A DNA stretch of 64,000 nt from CBDBZL01 sp965213545 (GTDB lineage Bacteria; Pseudomonadota; Alphaproteobacteria; Sphingomonadales; Sphingomonadaceae), in NCBI GenBank assembly GCA_965213545.1, contig CBDBZL010000002.1, forward strand, positions 682,001-746,000, given 5' to 3'. Under the pieces are notes generated by a model. The model searched no databases, was not told where the DNA came from, and saw nothing but the letters and a program-made list of their open reading frames with translations. This document shows, piece after piece, positions 1 through 9,000 of this stretch. The translations under genes were made by a program, and so were the position numbers. Positions within the stretch are counted from its first letter, which is position 1. The number at the start of each line of letters is the position of its first letter.

Positions 1-16
1 ATCGGCATACGCCCCC

Positions 17-45
17 CCGGACCTGATCTTACACAGGATCCCGGA
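17..45. repeat. Imperfect hairpin resembling the intergenic repeat at 50280
   Basis: The bases CCGGACCTGATC are followed within a few bases by GATCCCGG, so CCGG and GATC blocks can pair around a short loop. The left arm is the same word as the half-repeat found at 50280-50298. It could be a degenerate copy of that repeat or the terminator of a gene left of the window. The upstream gene is not visible, so the choice cannot be made here. Confidence 0.3.
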
Positions 46-88
46 GGCGCGCTTGTGCCAGCCCGACGGGGAAGCTAACTGCCCGCCG

Positions 89-478
89 ATGCGTGCGGGA
101 GAACCATCGGACGAAGACGGCGGGCGGACGGATCGAGAGCCGGGAACGCAGGCGCGCGCCTATGGGCCCTTCGCACTTGTCGGCCCGCTCGATCGCACCA
201 GCTACGAAGGCCTACCCGTCCGCGGTGATCTTGCTCACATCATGCTCGCCGGTCGCTTCTTCGTTCCGCACTATGCGGTGCCCCAGCCGCGGGCGGTCAT
301 GCCCGGTGGGGCCACGCTGCATGCCTCGCCCGACGCGCGCTCGCCAGCCTTGTGCGACCTAATCGAGGGCCAGAGCTTCGAGCTGCTTGAGATCTCGGGC
401 GAATGGGCATGGGGCTGTCTTTCCGCCGACGGACCGACCGGTTACGTGCCTGCGAGCCGTCTGGAAGCGCTGCCCTGA
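89..478 (+). CDS. SH3-like domain protein, probably cell-wall associated
   Basis: A 129-residue protein if the ATG at 89 is used; an upstream TTG at 53 would add 12 residues. The C-terminal half has the beat of a bacterial SH3 domain: a variable part with PDARSPALCDLIEGQSFEL, then a strand with GEWAWGCLSADGPTGYVP, ending in the usual YVPxxxL. Such domains bind cell-wall peptides and often precede an NlpC/P60 peptidase, but no catalytic domain is present here. There is no signal peptide, which is odd for a wall-binding protein. The stop overlaps the argC start (TGATG), so the two are probably co-translated, although no functional link is evident. Confidence 0.6.
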   Translation: MRAGEPSDEDGGRTDREPGTQARAYGPFALVGPLDRTSYEGLPVRGDLAHIMLAGRFFVPHYAVPQPRAVMPGGATLHASPDARSPALCDLIEGQSFELLEISGEWAWGCLSADGPTGYVPASRLEALP

Positions 479-1404
479 TGCAACCGCGCGTATTCATCGA
501 CGGGGCCGCCGGAACCACCGGGCTGGAGATTGCCGCACGGCTTGGCGCGCATGACGGCTTTGCACCTTTCACGCTGGACGAGCCCAAGCGAAAGGATCCA
601 GCTGCGCGGGCAGAGGCCCTTAACAGCGCCGATTTCGCGGTGCTGTGCCTCCCCGACGAGGCAGCGCGCGAGGCGATGACGCTGATCGAAGTGACCAGCA
701 ATGTTCGAGTGATCGATGCCTCCAGCGCGCACCGCACCACCTCGGGATGGATTTACGGCTTTCCCGAGCTGGTCGGTGACAAGGTGGTGGCGGGCGCCAA
801 GCGGCTGAGCAATCCGGGTTGCTATGCCACCGGCTTTCTTGCGCTGGTTGCGCCCCTGGTCAGGGCGGGAATGCTGCCGGCCAAATGGCCCTATACGGTG
901 CACGCGGTCTCGGGCTATTCGGGCGGCGGCAAGGGCCTGATCGAGCGGTTCGAAGTCGATCCCGAAATCGCCTGGCGCGGCTATGCAATGGGCCTTGCGC
1001 ACAAACATCTGCGCGAGATGCAGGCCAAGGCGGGGCTCGCCCATCCACCCGTCTTTTCGCCTGCGGTCATCCCCGCCTTTCGTGGCATGGTAGTCGAAGT
1101 TCCGTTGCCGCTCGAGGCCATGCCCGCCGCAGCATCGCCTGCGGATATGCGGAGCGAACTGGCGCGCTTCTATCAAGATAGCCTAGTTGTCACACTCGCC
1201 GAGGATCATCCCGACGAACTCGTGCTGCGCCGCGATATGATGCCGACAGACAGCATGGTTCTGTCGGTCCGCGCCGACCCGAATGGAACCCAGGCGCGGT
1301 TGCTTGCCTCATTCGACAACCTGGGCAAGGGAGCGAGTGGCGCGGTGATCCAGTCGCTCAATCTGATGGCGGGTTATGAACCGGTGACGGGGCTTCGTCT
1401 CTAG
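478..1404 (+). CDS. argC: N-acetyl-gamma-glutamyl-phosphate reductase, short (type 2) form
   Basis: This enzyme reduces N-acetyl-gamma-glutamyl phosphate to the semialdehyde with NADPH, the third step of arginine synthesis. The 308-residue length and the N-terminus VFIDGAAGTTGLEI (nucleotide-binding loop) match the short AGPR type 2 family. The catalytic cysteine is visible in SNPGCYATG (Cys115). A conserved GYSGGGK follows in the catalytic domain. The ATG at 478 overlaps the stop of the SH3-like gene and starts exactly at the conserved first strand, so the longer in-frame upstream extension is not used. No other arg genes lie nearby. Confidence 0.93.
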   Translation: MQPRVFIDGAAGTTGLEIAARLGAHDGFAPFTLDEPKRKDPAARAEALNSADFAVLCLPDEAAREAMTLIEVTSNVRVIDASSAHRTTSGWIYGFPELVGDKVVAGAKRLSNPGCYATGFLALVAPLVRAGMLPAKWPYTVHAVSGYSGGGKGLIERFEVDPEIAWRGYAMGLAHKHLREMQAKAGLAHPPVFSPAVIPAFRGMVVEVPLPLEAMPAAASPADMRSELARFYQDSLVVTLAEDHPDELVLRRDMMPTDSMVLSVRADPNGTQARLLASFDNLGKGASGAVIQSLNLMAGYEPVTGLRL

Positions 1405-1653
1405 AGGCGGTCGTCGTGGATCGAGAGTGGTGCCCGTATATTAGGCACGGTTGCCCTGCAAATGGGCAGCCAATTGCGCTACCTTGCATGGCTTGATGTG
1501 GACATTGTTGCACAAATTGCAGCAATCACAGCTCGCTAAGGAGATCCTGCGAAACCAGCGCGCTAATGGCATGGTTCATGAATAGATCGGTTAGGGGCTC
1601 CAGTGACTGGAGCATGGCATGTGGACCTCAGCGAACTCGGACGAACTGGACAA

Positions 1654-1992
1654 GTGAAGAAGATCGAAGCCATCATCAAGCCGTTCAAGCTGGACGAGGT
1701 GAAAGAGGCCCTCCACGAGGTGGGTGTATCGGGGATCACCGTGCTGGAGGCCAAGGGCTTCGGCCGGCAGAAGGGTCATACCGAGCTTTATCGCGGCGCC
1801 GAATACACGGTTGATTTCCTGCCCAAAGTGAAGCTGGAAGTCATCGTCGAGGATGCGCAGGCCGACGCCGTTGTCGAGGCCATTGCCGCCGCCGCGCAGA
1901 CCGGCCGCATCGGTGACGGCAAGATCTTCGTCGTGCCCATCGAATCGGCATTGCGCATCCGAACCGGCGAGCGCAACGAAGCGGCGATCTGA
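1654..1992 (+). CDS. glnB: Nitrogen regulatory protein P-II
   Basis: This is the trimeric nitrogen sensor that binds ATP/ADP and 2-oxoglutarate and controls the adenylyltransferase and NtrB. The 112-residue length from the GTG at 1654 is exactly the family size, and residues KKIEAIIKPFKLDEVKEAL are the classic N-terminus. The T-loop carries Tyr51 (in RGAEY), the uridylylation site, and the C-terminal signature region reads GDGKIFV. The upstream in-frame start at 1603 would add 17 unrelated residues. It lies 78 bases before glnA on the same strand, the usual glnBA arrangement in alphaproteobacteria, so both are probably expressed together. Confidence 0.96.
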   Translation: MKKIEAIIKPFKLDEVKEALHEVGVSGITVLEAKGFGRQKGHTELYRGAEYTVDFLPKVKLEVIVEDAQADAVVEAIAAAAQTGRIGDGKIFVVPIESALRIRTGERNEAAI

Positions 1993-2070
1993 CCTAACCC
2001 CCGCGCGGATAGCACCCGCCCAAGCAACCATTCGAATTTCGAACCATCAATTCTGCAAGGAAAAACGAAT

Positions 2071-3480
2071 ATGGCAACCGCATCGGACATCGTGCAGCGT
2101 TTGAAGGACGAAGAGATCGAGTGGCTTGACCTGCGCTTCACCGATCCCAAGGGCAAGTGGCAGCATTTGTCGATGTGTGCCGGCGTCATCGACGAGGATT
2201 CGCTGGAAGAGGGGCTGATGTTCGACGGCTCGTCCATCGCCGGGTGGAAAACGATCAACGAATCCGACATGATCCTCAAGCCCGACCTCGATGCAGTCTA
2301 TGTCGATCCGTTCAGCGCCACGCCCATGCTGGTGGTGTTCTGCGATATTGTCGAGCCCTCCACCGGCGAGTTGTACACCCGCGACCCGCGGTCAACTGCC
2401 AAGCGCGCCGAAGCCTATCTCAAGTCTACTGGCATCGGCGATACGGTCTATGTCGGGCCCGAAGCCGAGTTCTTCATGTTCGACGATGTGCGTTTCGAAG
2501 ACGGCTATGCGGGTTCGGGCTTCCAGATCGACGATATCGAGCTGCCGACCAATAGCGGTGCCGAGATGGACGGTGGCAATCTTGCCCACCGGCCGCGGGC
2601 AAAGGGCGGCTACTTCCCCGTTGCGCCGGTGGATTCGGCAGGCGATATCCGTGCCGAGATGGTCGCCACCATGCTCGAGATGGGCTTGCCGATGGACAAG
2701 CACCATCACGAGGTCGCCGCCGCGCAGCACGAGCTGGGCCTCACCTTCGGCACGCTCACCCAGACCGCGGACCGGATGCAGGTCTACAAATATGTCGTCC
2801 ACCAGGTCGCGCATGCCTATGGCAAGACCGCGACCTTCATGCCCAAGCCGATCAAGGATGATAATGGTTCGGGCATGCATACCCACATGTCATTGTGGAG
2901 CGGGGGCAAGCCCATCTTTGCCGGCAACCAGTATGCCGGCCTGTCGGAAACATGCCTTTATTACATCGGCGGGGTGATAAAGCACGCCAAGGCATTGAAT
3001 GCGTTCACCAATCCCACCACCAACAGCTACAAGCGCCTGGTCCCGGGGTTCGAGGCGCCGGTGCTGCTCGCCTATTCGGCGCGCAACCGGTCCGCCTCAT
3101 GCCGCATCCCCTATGGTTCGGGCGAAAAGGCCAAACGGGTGGAGTTCCGTTTCCCCGATCCGCTGGCCAACCCCTACCTTGCCTACGCCGCCCTGCTGAT
3201 GGCCGGCCTGGACGGCATCCAGAACAAGACGCATCCGGGCGAAGCGATCGACAAGAACCTCTATGATCTGCCCCCTGCCGAGCTGGCCGAGGTGCCCACC
3301 GTGTGCGGGTCGCTGCGCGAGGCGTTGCTCGCGCTGAAGAACGATCATCAGTTCCTGCTTGCCGGCGATGTCTTCTCGACTGATCAGATCGAGGCCTATT
3401 GCGAGCTGAAATGGGAAGAGGTGCTGCGTTTCGAGACCACCCCCAGCCCGGTCGAGTTCGACATGTATTACAGTTCCTGA
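2071..3480 (+). CDS. glnA: Glutamine synthetase type I
   Basis: This enzyme makes glutamine from glutamate and ammonium with ATP as a cytoplasmic dodecamer. The 469 residues match the GSI-beta length. Visible motifs are DGSSIAGW near residue 50, the metal-binding EAEFFMFD, the NGSGMHTHMS active-site loop, and KRLVPGFEAPV. The adenylylation tyrosine is in DKNLYDLPP (Tyr398), so activity should be controlled by GlnE, itself steered by the upstream glnB product. A purine-rich AAGGA about ten bases before the ATG serves as ribosome binding site. Confidence 0.98.
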   Translation: MATASDIVQRLKDEEIEWLDLRFTDPKGKWQHLSMCAGVIDEDSLEEGLMFDGSSIAGWKTINESDMILKPDLDAVYVDPFSATPMLVVFCDIVEPSTGELYTRDPRSTAKRAEAYLKSTGIGDTVYVGPEAEFFMFDDVRFEDGYAGSGFQIDDIELPTNSGAEMDGGNLAHRPRAKGGYFPVAPVDSAGDIRAEMVATMLEMGLPMDKHHHEVAAAQHELGLTFGTLTQTADRMQVYKYVVHQVAHAYGKTATFMPKPIKDDNGSGMHTHMSLWSGGKPIFAGNQYAGLSETCLYYIGGVIKHAKALNAFTNPTTNSYKRLVPGFEAPVLLAYSARNRSASCRIPYGSGEKAKRVEFRFPDPLANPYLAYAALLMAGLDGIQNKTHPGEAIDKNLYDLPPAELAEVPTVCGSLREALLALKNDHQFLLAGDVFSTDQIEAYCELKWEEVLRFETTPSPVEFDMYYSS

Positions 3481-3488
3481 TTGCGAAT

Positions 3489-3519
3489 GGCGTCATTTCG
3501 GGTTTAGCGGAGTGACGCC
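3489..3519 (+). terminator. Possible glnA terminator hairpin
   Basis: GGCGTCA at 3489-3495 and TGACGCC at 3513-3519 form a perfect 7-bp stem around a 17-base loop just after the glnA stop. There is no T-run after the stem, so it may only stabilise the transcript end or act as a weak terminator. Confidence 0.35.
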
Positions 3520-3551
3520 TCGCCCGGTGGTGTCGGCATCGCTGGGAGCGC

Positions 3552-4562
3552 GTGTTTGAGCTATCATTTGATCGGGTTTTGCTTACCGACGGGCTCGCGG
3601 TCGTCTTGATGACGATTGCGTTGCTGCTTACCGGCGGGTTCGTGTTGCTTGCGATTGGTGGGGAAGCGCTGGTCCGGGGCGCGGTGGGGCTGGCCTCCCG
3701 GCTGGGCATATCACCGCTGCTGACCGGGTTGGTGATCGTCGGCTTCGGCACTTCGGCACCCGAGCTTGCCACCAGCATCCAGGCCGCGCTGGCCGGCGCG
3801 CCGGGCATTGCGCTGGGCAATGTAATCGGCTCCAATATCGCCAATATCCTGCTGATCCTGGGTATCTCGGCGCTGATCCTGCCGCTGGCGGTGCAACCCG
3901 CCGCCTTCTTCCGCGATTCGCTCGCGCTTGCCGGTTCGACGCTGCTGTGTCTGGGCGCAGTGATGCTCGGCACGATCGGACCGCTTGCCGGGGTGGTTCT
4001 GATCGCCGCTCTGCTTGCCTACCTTTTCTGGGCCTATCGATCCGAGCGAGGCGCCGGCGAACCCGAGGGTGCGCGTCACGAGGCCGAGGCTGCCGATGCG
4101 GCCCCCGCGCAGCACAGCGTGCTGGTCCTTGGCCTGATGATTGTCGCCGGACTTGCCGGCGCGATTTTCGGTGCGGGCTTGCTGGTCGATGGGGCAGTGC
4201 AGATCGCCAGCGCGGCCGGGCTGTCGGAAAGCGTCATCGGCTTGACCATCGTCGCGGTCGGCACGTCGCTTCCCGAACTGGTCGCCTGTGTGGTGGCAGT
4301 GCTGCGCGGCCATCCCGATGTCGCGCTGGGCAATGTGGTTGGCTCGAACATCTACAACGTGCTCGGCATCCTGGGCGCCACCGCCATCATCAGCCCCATC
4401 GCGGTGCCCGCCGAAATCGCCGCGCTCGATATCTGGGTGCTGCTAAGCGTCAGCGCGCTGTTCCTCGTGCAACTGCGCAGCGGCTGGCGGGTCTCGCGCC
4501 CCGAGGGCGGAATATTGCTCGCGCTCTACATCGCCTATACCAGTTACCTTCTCACCCGCTGA
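3552..4562 (+). CDS. Calcium/sodium antiporter, CaCA superfamily (YrbG-like)
   Basis: An inner-membrane cation exchanger of the CaCA superfamily. The 336 residues show two inverted halves of about five membrane segments. Each half carries the paired alpha-repeat motifs: GFGTSAPELATS with GNVIGSNIANI in the first, and AVGTSLPELVAC with GNVVGSNIYNV in the second. The glutamates in SAPE and SLPE bind the ion in characterised members. A charged cytoplasmic loop (about residues 165-195) joins the halves. The start drawn is a GTG; an ATG at 3609 would give a shorter first helix. Substrate preference for Ca2+ is inferred from the family only. Confidence 0.9.
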   Translation: MFELSFDRVLLTDGLAVVLMTIALLLTGGFVLLAIGGEALVRGAVGLASRLGISPLLTGLVIVGFGTSAPELATSIQAALAGAPGIALGNVIGSNIANILLILGISALILPLAVQPAAFFRDSLALAGSTLLCLGAVMLGTIGPLAGVVLIAALLAYLFWAYRSERGAGEPEGARHEAEAADAAPAQHSVLVLGLMIVAGLAGAIFGAGLLVDGAVQIASAAGLSESVIGLTIVAVGTSLPELVACVVAVLRGHPDVALGNVVGSNIYNVLGILGATAIISPIAVPAEIAALDIWVLLSVSALFLVQLRSGWRVSRPEGGILLALYIAYTSYLLTR

Positions 4563-4674
4563 TCCTTGCGCTAGGAGCGCATCAGCGCTTTAGGGGAACG
4601 CCGAACCGTTCCAGCGGTTCGATGGACCGAGGCAAGGCAATGCGGTGCGAAACGTGCCGTTTGAGGAGAAATTC

Positions 4675-5220
4675 ATGGCTGAGATACCTGTCGAGAAGAA
4701 ATCGGGTTTTCCCTGGTGGCTGCTGCTTTTGCTCGCGGCATTGCTTATCGCAGCGCTGATCTGGTTCCTGTCTGGCGACGATGAGGAAGAGATCGTGGCG
4801 GACCCGGCGCTGGTGGAAGAGCCTTTGGCACCGATTGGCACCGACGAGTTGGTAACTGATGGCGATGCTATCACCGACCTCGATCTGATCGCGACCACCA
4901 GCGATGGTTCGCTGGAAGGTCGGGCGGTCAACCTGACGGGCGTCGAGGCGGGACCGGTTCCCGATGACGCCGGCTTCTGGCTCAATGCGTCGGGCGGCGA
5001 GCGCGTCTGGGTGGTTCTGGAAGAGGTGCGCACGCCCAACACCCCGATCGAAGGCCGTGTCGATGTCGACGAGGGCGACCGTGTCGATGTTGTCGGAACC
5101 ATTGTCAGCGCCAGCGATGGTTCGCCTCCCGGAGCAGCCATTCCGGGACCGACCGAGCCGCTGCCCGAAGGCATCAACCATTTCATTCTGGCCGAGCGGG
5201 TAACCCAGTCCGCCAGTTAG
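4675..5220 (+). CDS. Membrane-anchored acidic protein of unknown function
   Basis: A 181-residue protein with one strong membrane segment (about residues 15-37, rich in L, A and I) after a short lysine-bearing N-terminus, then a very acidic linker starting SGDDEEEI. The C-terminal 110 residues look like a small beta domain (GFWLNASGGERVWVVLEE, then GDRVDVVGTIV), suggestive of an OB-like fold in the periplasm. An AGGAG at about 4662 sits well before the ATG at 4675, which decides the start over an in-frame ATG at 4645. No specific family was recognised. It lies alone between the antiporter and the lysozyme. Confidence 0.7.
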   Translation: MAEIPVEKKSGFPWWLLLLLAALLIAALIWFLSGDDEEEIVADPALVEEPLAPIGTDELVTDGDAITDLDLIATTSDGSLEGRAVNLTGVEAGPVPDDAGFWLNASGGERVWVVLEEVRTPNTPIEGRVDVDEGDRVDVVGTIVSASDGSPPGAAIPGPTEPLPEGINHFILAERVTQSAS

Positions 5221-5346
5221 ACCCGATGACGACCATGTAGAACAAGGCCGAGCCCATCGGTCTTTCGTGACACGAGGATACTTGCTTTCCTACTACTGTG
5301 TTAGATGACACCTTCGCTTTAATGACAACGGGCGGAGGACGGACAC

Positions 5347-5952
5347 ATGAACCGCAAGCTGATTTTCGATACGGTGCGAAAGATGATGGGTCGCGGTTTT
5401 ACCCCGGCGGAAGTTCAGACGCTCGACCGGGCGCTCGATGAAGCCGGCGGTGCCGGTTCCCAGCAGGAGGCCTCCAAGGCCCCCACGGGGATCGGTGCCG
5501 CCGGCATCGAACTCATCAAGCGTTTCGAGGGCTGCGCAAAGCGTCGTCCCGATGGCCGGATCGAGGCCTATCCCGATCCCGGCACGGGCGGCGATCCGTG
5601 GACCATTGGCTGGGGCGCGACGCATATGGATGGGCGCCGCGTGCGCCGTGGCGATGTCATCGAACAGTCGCGCGCCGATGCGTTATTCGACGAGCATCTG
5701 GTCAGCTATGCCAGCGAGGTTGCGCGTGCGCTTGGCGGAGCGCCAACGAGCCAGAACCAGTTCGATGCGCTGGTCAGCTTCCATTACAACACCGGTGCGA
5801 TCTTTCGCGCGTCACTCACCAAAAAGCACATGGCGGGCGATCGCGCTGGTGCGGCGCGTGAGTTCTTGCGCTGGACACGTGCGGGCGGCAGCGTGATGCG
5901 TGGTCTGGTCCGCCGGCGGGAGGCGGAGGCTCAGCTTTATAACAAGGACTAG
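5347..5952 (+). CDS. Lysozyme, glycoside hydrolase family 24
   Basis: A 201-residue muramidase-type protein. After an N-terminal region of about 45 residues comes the GH24 core: the catalytic glutamate in LIKRFEGC (Glu61), then AYPDPGTGGDPWTIGWG, which supplies the Asp and Thr of the T4-lysozyme-like triad, and FDALVSFHYNTG further on. GH24 enzymes cleave peptidoglycan between MurNAc and GlcNAc. No signal peptide, holin or spanin gene is next to it and no phage structural genes surround it, so a resident chromosomal enzyme is more likely than a prophage remnant. The gene converges on tamB. Confidence 0.88.
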   Translation: MNRKLIFDTVRKMMGRGFTPAEVQTLDRALDEAGGAGSQQEASKAPTGIGAAGIELIKRFEGCAKRRPDGRIEAYPDPGTGGDPWTIGWGATHMDGRRVRRGDVIEQSRADALFDEHLVSYASEVARALGGAPTSQNQFDALVSFHYNTGAIFRASLTKKHMAGDRAGAAREFLRWTRAGGSVMRGLVRRREAEAQLYNKD

Positions 5953-6018
5953 CCTGGGCTTGACGTCCGTTGGCAACCATTATGCAAGGATAGCGAGAAG
6001 AGCTCTTGGACCTGGGAC

Positions 6019-9000
6019 TCAGTAGTCTCGGCTGTACTCCGCTGCCACGCTCTGGCGTCCCACCGTGCTGATCGTGGCCAGCAGCGAAAGCCAGCTCGTC
6101 ACCCGGAACTCGAGTTCGGTGGCGCTGTAATCCGACCCATCGGTAATCACTTCGGCATAGAAGCGGCGGGAAATGTTCTTGCCCAGAGCCACCGAAGTGC
6201 CCCGATTGAGTGCCGGATCGGCAGGAACGATGCGCAGCCGGTCGACCCCGATCGCGTTCCTCAACTGATTGATCGGACCCAGACCGCCGCCACCGCGCAG
6301 GCTCGCCAGTGCCGAACCAAGCTGAAGCGCATCGGTGGCGGAAAGATCGGTCACCGATCCGCCGAACAGAATGCGCGCCAGCAATTCCTCCTCGGGCAGT
6401 GCGGGAACCGAGGTGAAGCTGATCTCCGGCTGCAATGCGGTGCCATCAACATTGACCGCCACCTCAAGTCCGTCGAACTCGCTGACCGCGACGATATCGA
6501 TGCGCGGATTGGGCGGAGATTCCATGTCGAACAGGATGCGGCCGCGGGTGATCTCGAAGCGCGAGCCGGCAAAGCTGTAGAACCCCTGGCGCGGAACGAT
6601 CTCCGCCTCGCCGCCTATGGTGGGCGCATCGGTGGTACCGCGCAGTCGAACCTCGCCGCGCCATTGCGAATCCAGACCAAGCCCGTCGACCTGAATGTCA
6701 CCGGGCGCCACCGCATCGATCAGGTAGCGCCAGGGCGAGCTTGCTGCGGCGGCGGGACGAATGTCGGGCGGCAGGTTGACCTCGCGGACCGGAACGCTGG
6801 GCAGTTCGACCGTCTCGTCGGCCGCGCCCAGTCGCCAGCGCGCCTCGCCCACCTGGAGCCGGCCGGCAATGGTCCCGCCGATCCCGTTGGAGACGATCCG
6901 CATGGGTCCGGTCACCGTGGCGCCCATGGTCGGCAGGTCGAGGATCTCGGCGTCGCGCGCAGCCATGCGCAGGTCGATCCGCGGACCTCGTCCGGCGCCG
7001 ATCGTGCCCAGATCAATCGTGCCGCTGCCGTTGACGCGCCCGCCATTGGGAGCGGTGCCGGCAAAACCGGTAAGCGCCAGCCGCGAGCCCGAGAAACGGC
7101 CGCGCGCGCGCACGTCGTTCAGCACGGTGCCGGTAAGCGCGCTCTGCACACCCAGCGAATCGCTCGCCAGCGAGCCGCGAATACGGGGGTTGTCGAGCGA
7201 ACCGGTGATATTGGCGGCCACCGCAAGCGGCCCGGTGATGTCGATCAGGTCGATCGCCGCCAGCCGCCAGAGCGATGCGGCAGGCCCGCGATAGCGGAAC
7301 TGGGCGGCAAGATCGCCCGCCGCAAGCCGCTCTCCCAGCGATCCGCTGGCCGGCAATTCGCTGATCCGCGCCTGCAGCCGGCCGTCGGTATCCGCACCGT
7401 CATCCATGATCGCCCGGACCTGCGCGAGATTTGCCGAAAGCTCGCCGACCAGGGCAACGTCGATCGGGCGCGAGGTGAGGATGAGACCCGAGCGCGTCAG
7501 GTTGTCCACCTTGACCCGCGCAGAACCGACGGGCAGTCCGCCCGTCCCCTCGCGCATCTCGATCACACCCGAGATCGTACCCCCCAGCCCCAGGTCGCCA
7601 CCCGCTGCTGCCGCCAGAGACAGCGGCATCCGCGCCAGACTTACGGTGCCCTGGAGCGGTTGCTCGCCCCCGAACCGGCCTTCGACAATGGTGTAGCCAT
7701 TGCCATAGCCCAGCTGCGTGCGGGCAAGCCGCCAGCCACCATCTTCAGTGCTGGTGAGCACCGCACGGCGCGGCATGGTGATATCGCGCCCGGCATATTC
7801 GCCGCGCAGCGCCACCGCGATGCGTTCGGGCGCGATCCGCCCGTTGACCAGCAATTCGAAGCGACTGCCGCGTTGCCCGGCGATGGCGCCGTCGAACCTG
7901 CCGGTGCCATCCGTCACCTGGGCTTCCAGCGCCACGCGGCGCAGGAACAGGTTGCCATAGCCCAGGCCCGCAATCCGCGTGCTGCCCTCGACCGTCCAGC
8001 TGCCACTGCCGATAAAGCCGCTGGCATCGAGCCTGCCCGAATTGATCGCGATGGGCGATGCGCCGCCGAAACGGGCATTGTCGAACGCGATGTCGGCATC
8101 GAAGGCTTGCCCGCCATTGCGGGTCGACAATGCCAGCGTGCCGTCGACCCCGCCGCGCGCCAGTGCGAGCGTTCCGGCCACGCCGCCCTCGGCCAGTGCC
8201 AAATCGCCCGAAATGATCGTCTCCGAGATGAGCAGCCGCTCGATCCCGATGGTAATATCGCCGTCATTGGGAATGGTGAGATCGACCAGGCCTTCGAACG
8301 GCCCGAGAAGCGAGCCGCCCTCGGTTTCGATCCGGAAGCCGTTGTCGGTTGGCGCCAGGGCGACGCGGACATCTGCTAGCCCGGCGGCGGGAAGCGGATC
8401 GGCGAAGACCAGCACCGCGCGCGGGCCGTCATCGGCAATCTCTGCTTCCACGGTGAAGGGTCCGTATTCGACATGGCGCCCCGAACCCGCCAGCGTAGTG
8501 GTGCCCTCCTGCACCCGGCCATCGACGGCCAGCTGTAGCAAGGGCGCGTTGATCCGGAAATTGTCGAACGCCACGGGGGCTACCGCGCCGAGCGACACTC
8601 CACCGGCGAAGCGGATCGGCTGGCCGGCAAGATTGGCCAGCGTCTCGTTGGTGATGCGCCGTACGGAGCCGGCAAGCTGTGCCGACAAACGCCATGGCGC
8701 ACCGCCGAAGGCAGCGCGGATCTGCGCGGTGGTATCGAGCGTGCCGATGCCGTCGAGCGACAGTCCGGCAGCGCGAACGGGGCCGGAAATACCGACCGCC
8801 CCACGCGACAGGTCGGCCATCAACCCAAGATCGGCAGCCAGTCCTTGGAAGCGGATCGCCAGAGTGTCGGCCATCAACCGGTCGCCTGAATAGACCAGCG
8901 TTCCTGCGAAGGTGCCATCGACCAGCCGCGGATCGGCGATATCGTTGCCGCTGATAATCCGTTCGACCGAGGCATTGAGCGGCAGGACGAAGCGCGTGCC

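Noticed and set aside
1405..1653. Sigma-54 promoter or NtrC site before glnB
   Set aside because: GGCACGGTTGCCC near 1445 has the GG but not the TTGC at the required distance, and the TTGCACAAATTGCAGCAA region near 1508 is not a good NtrC palindrome.
5347..5952. Prophage remnant suggested by the GH24 lysozyme
   Set aside because: No holin, spanin, integrase, attachment repeat or structural gene nearby; composition is like the host.
6664..8379. Long plus-strand open frame opposite tamB (and others at 9472-10257 and 11523-12539 opposite tamB and tamA)
   Set aside because: They are antisense shadows of GC-rich genes: translations are rich in R, A, G, H without any family motif, while the minus-strand frames are clear TamB and TamA.
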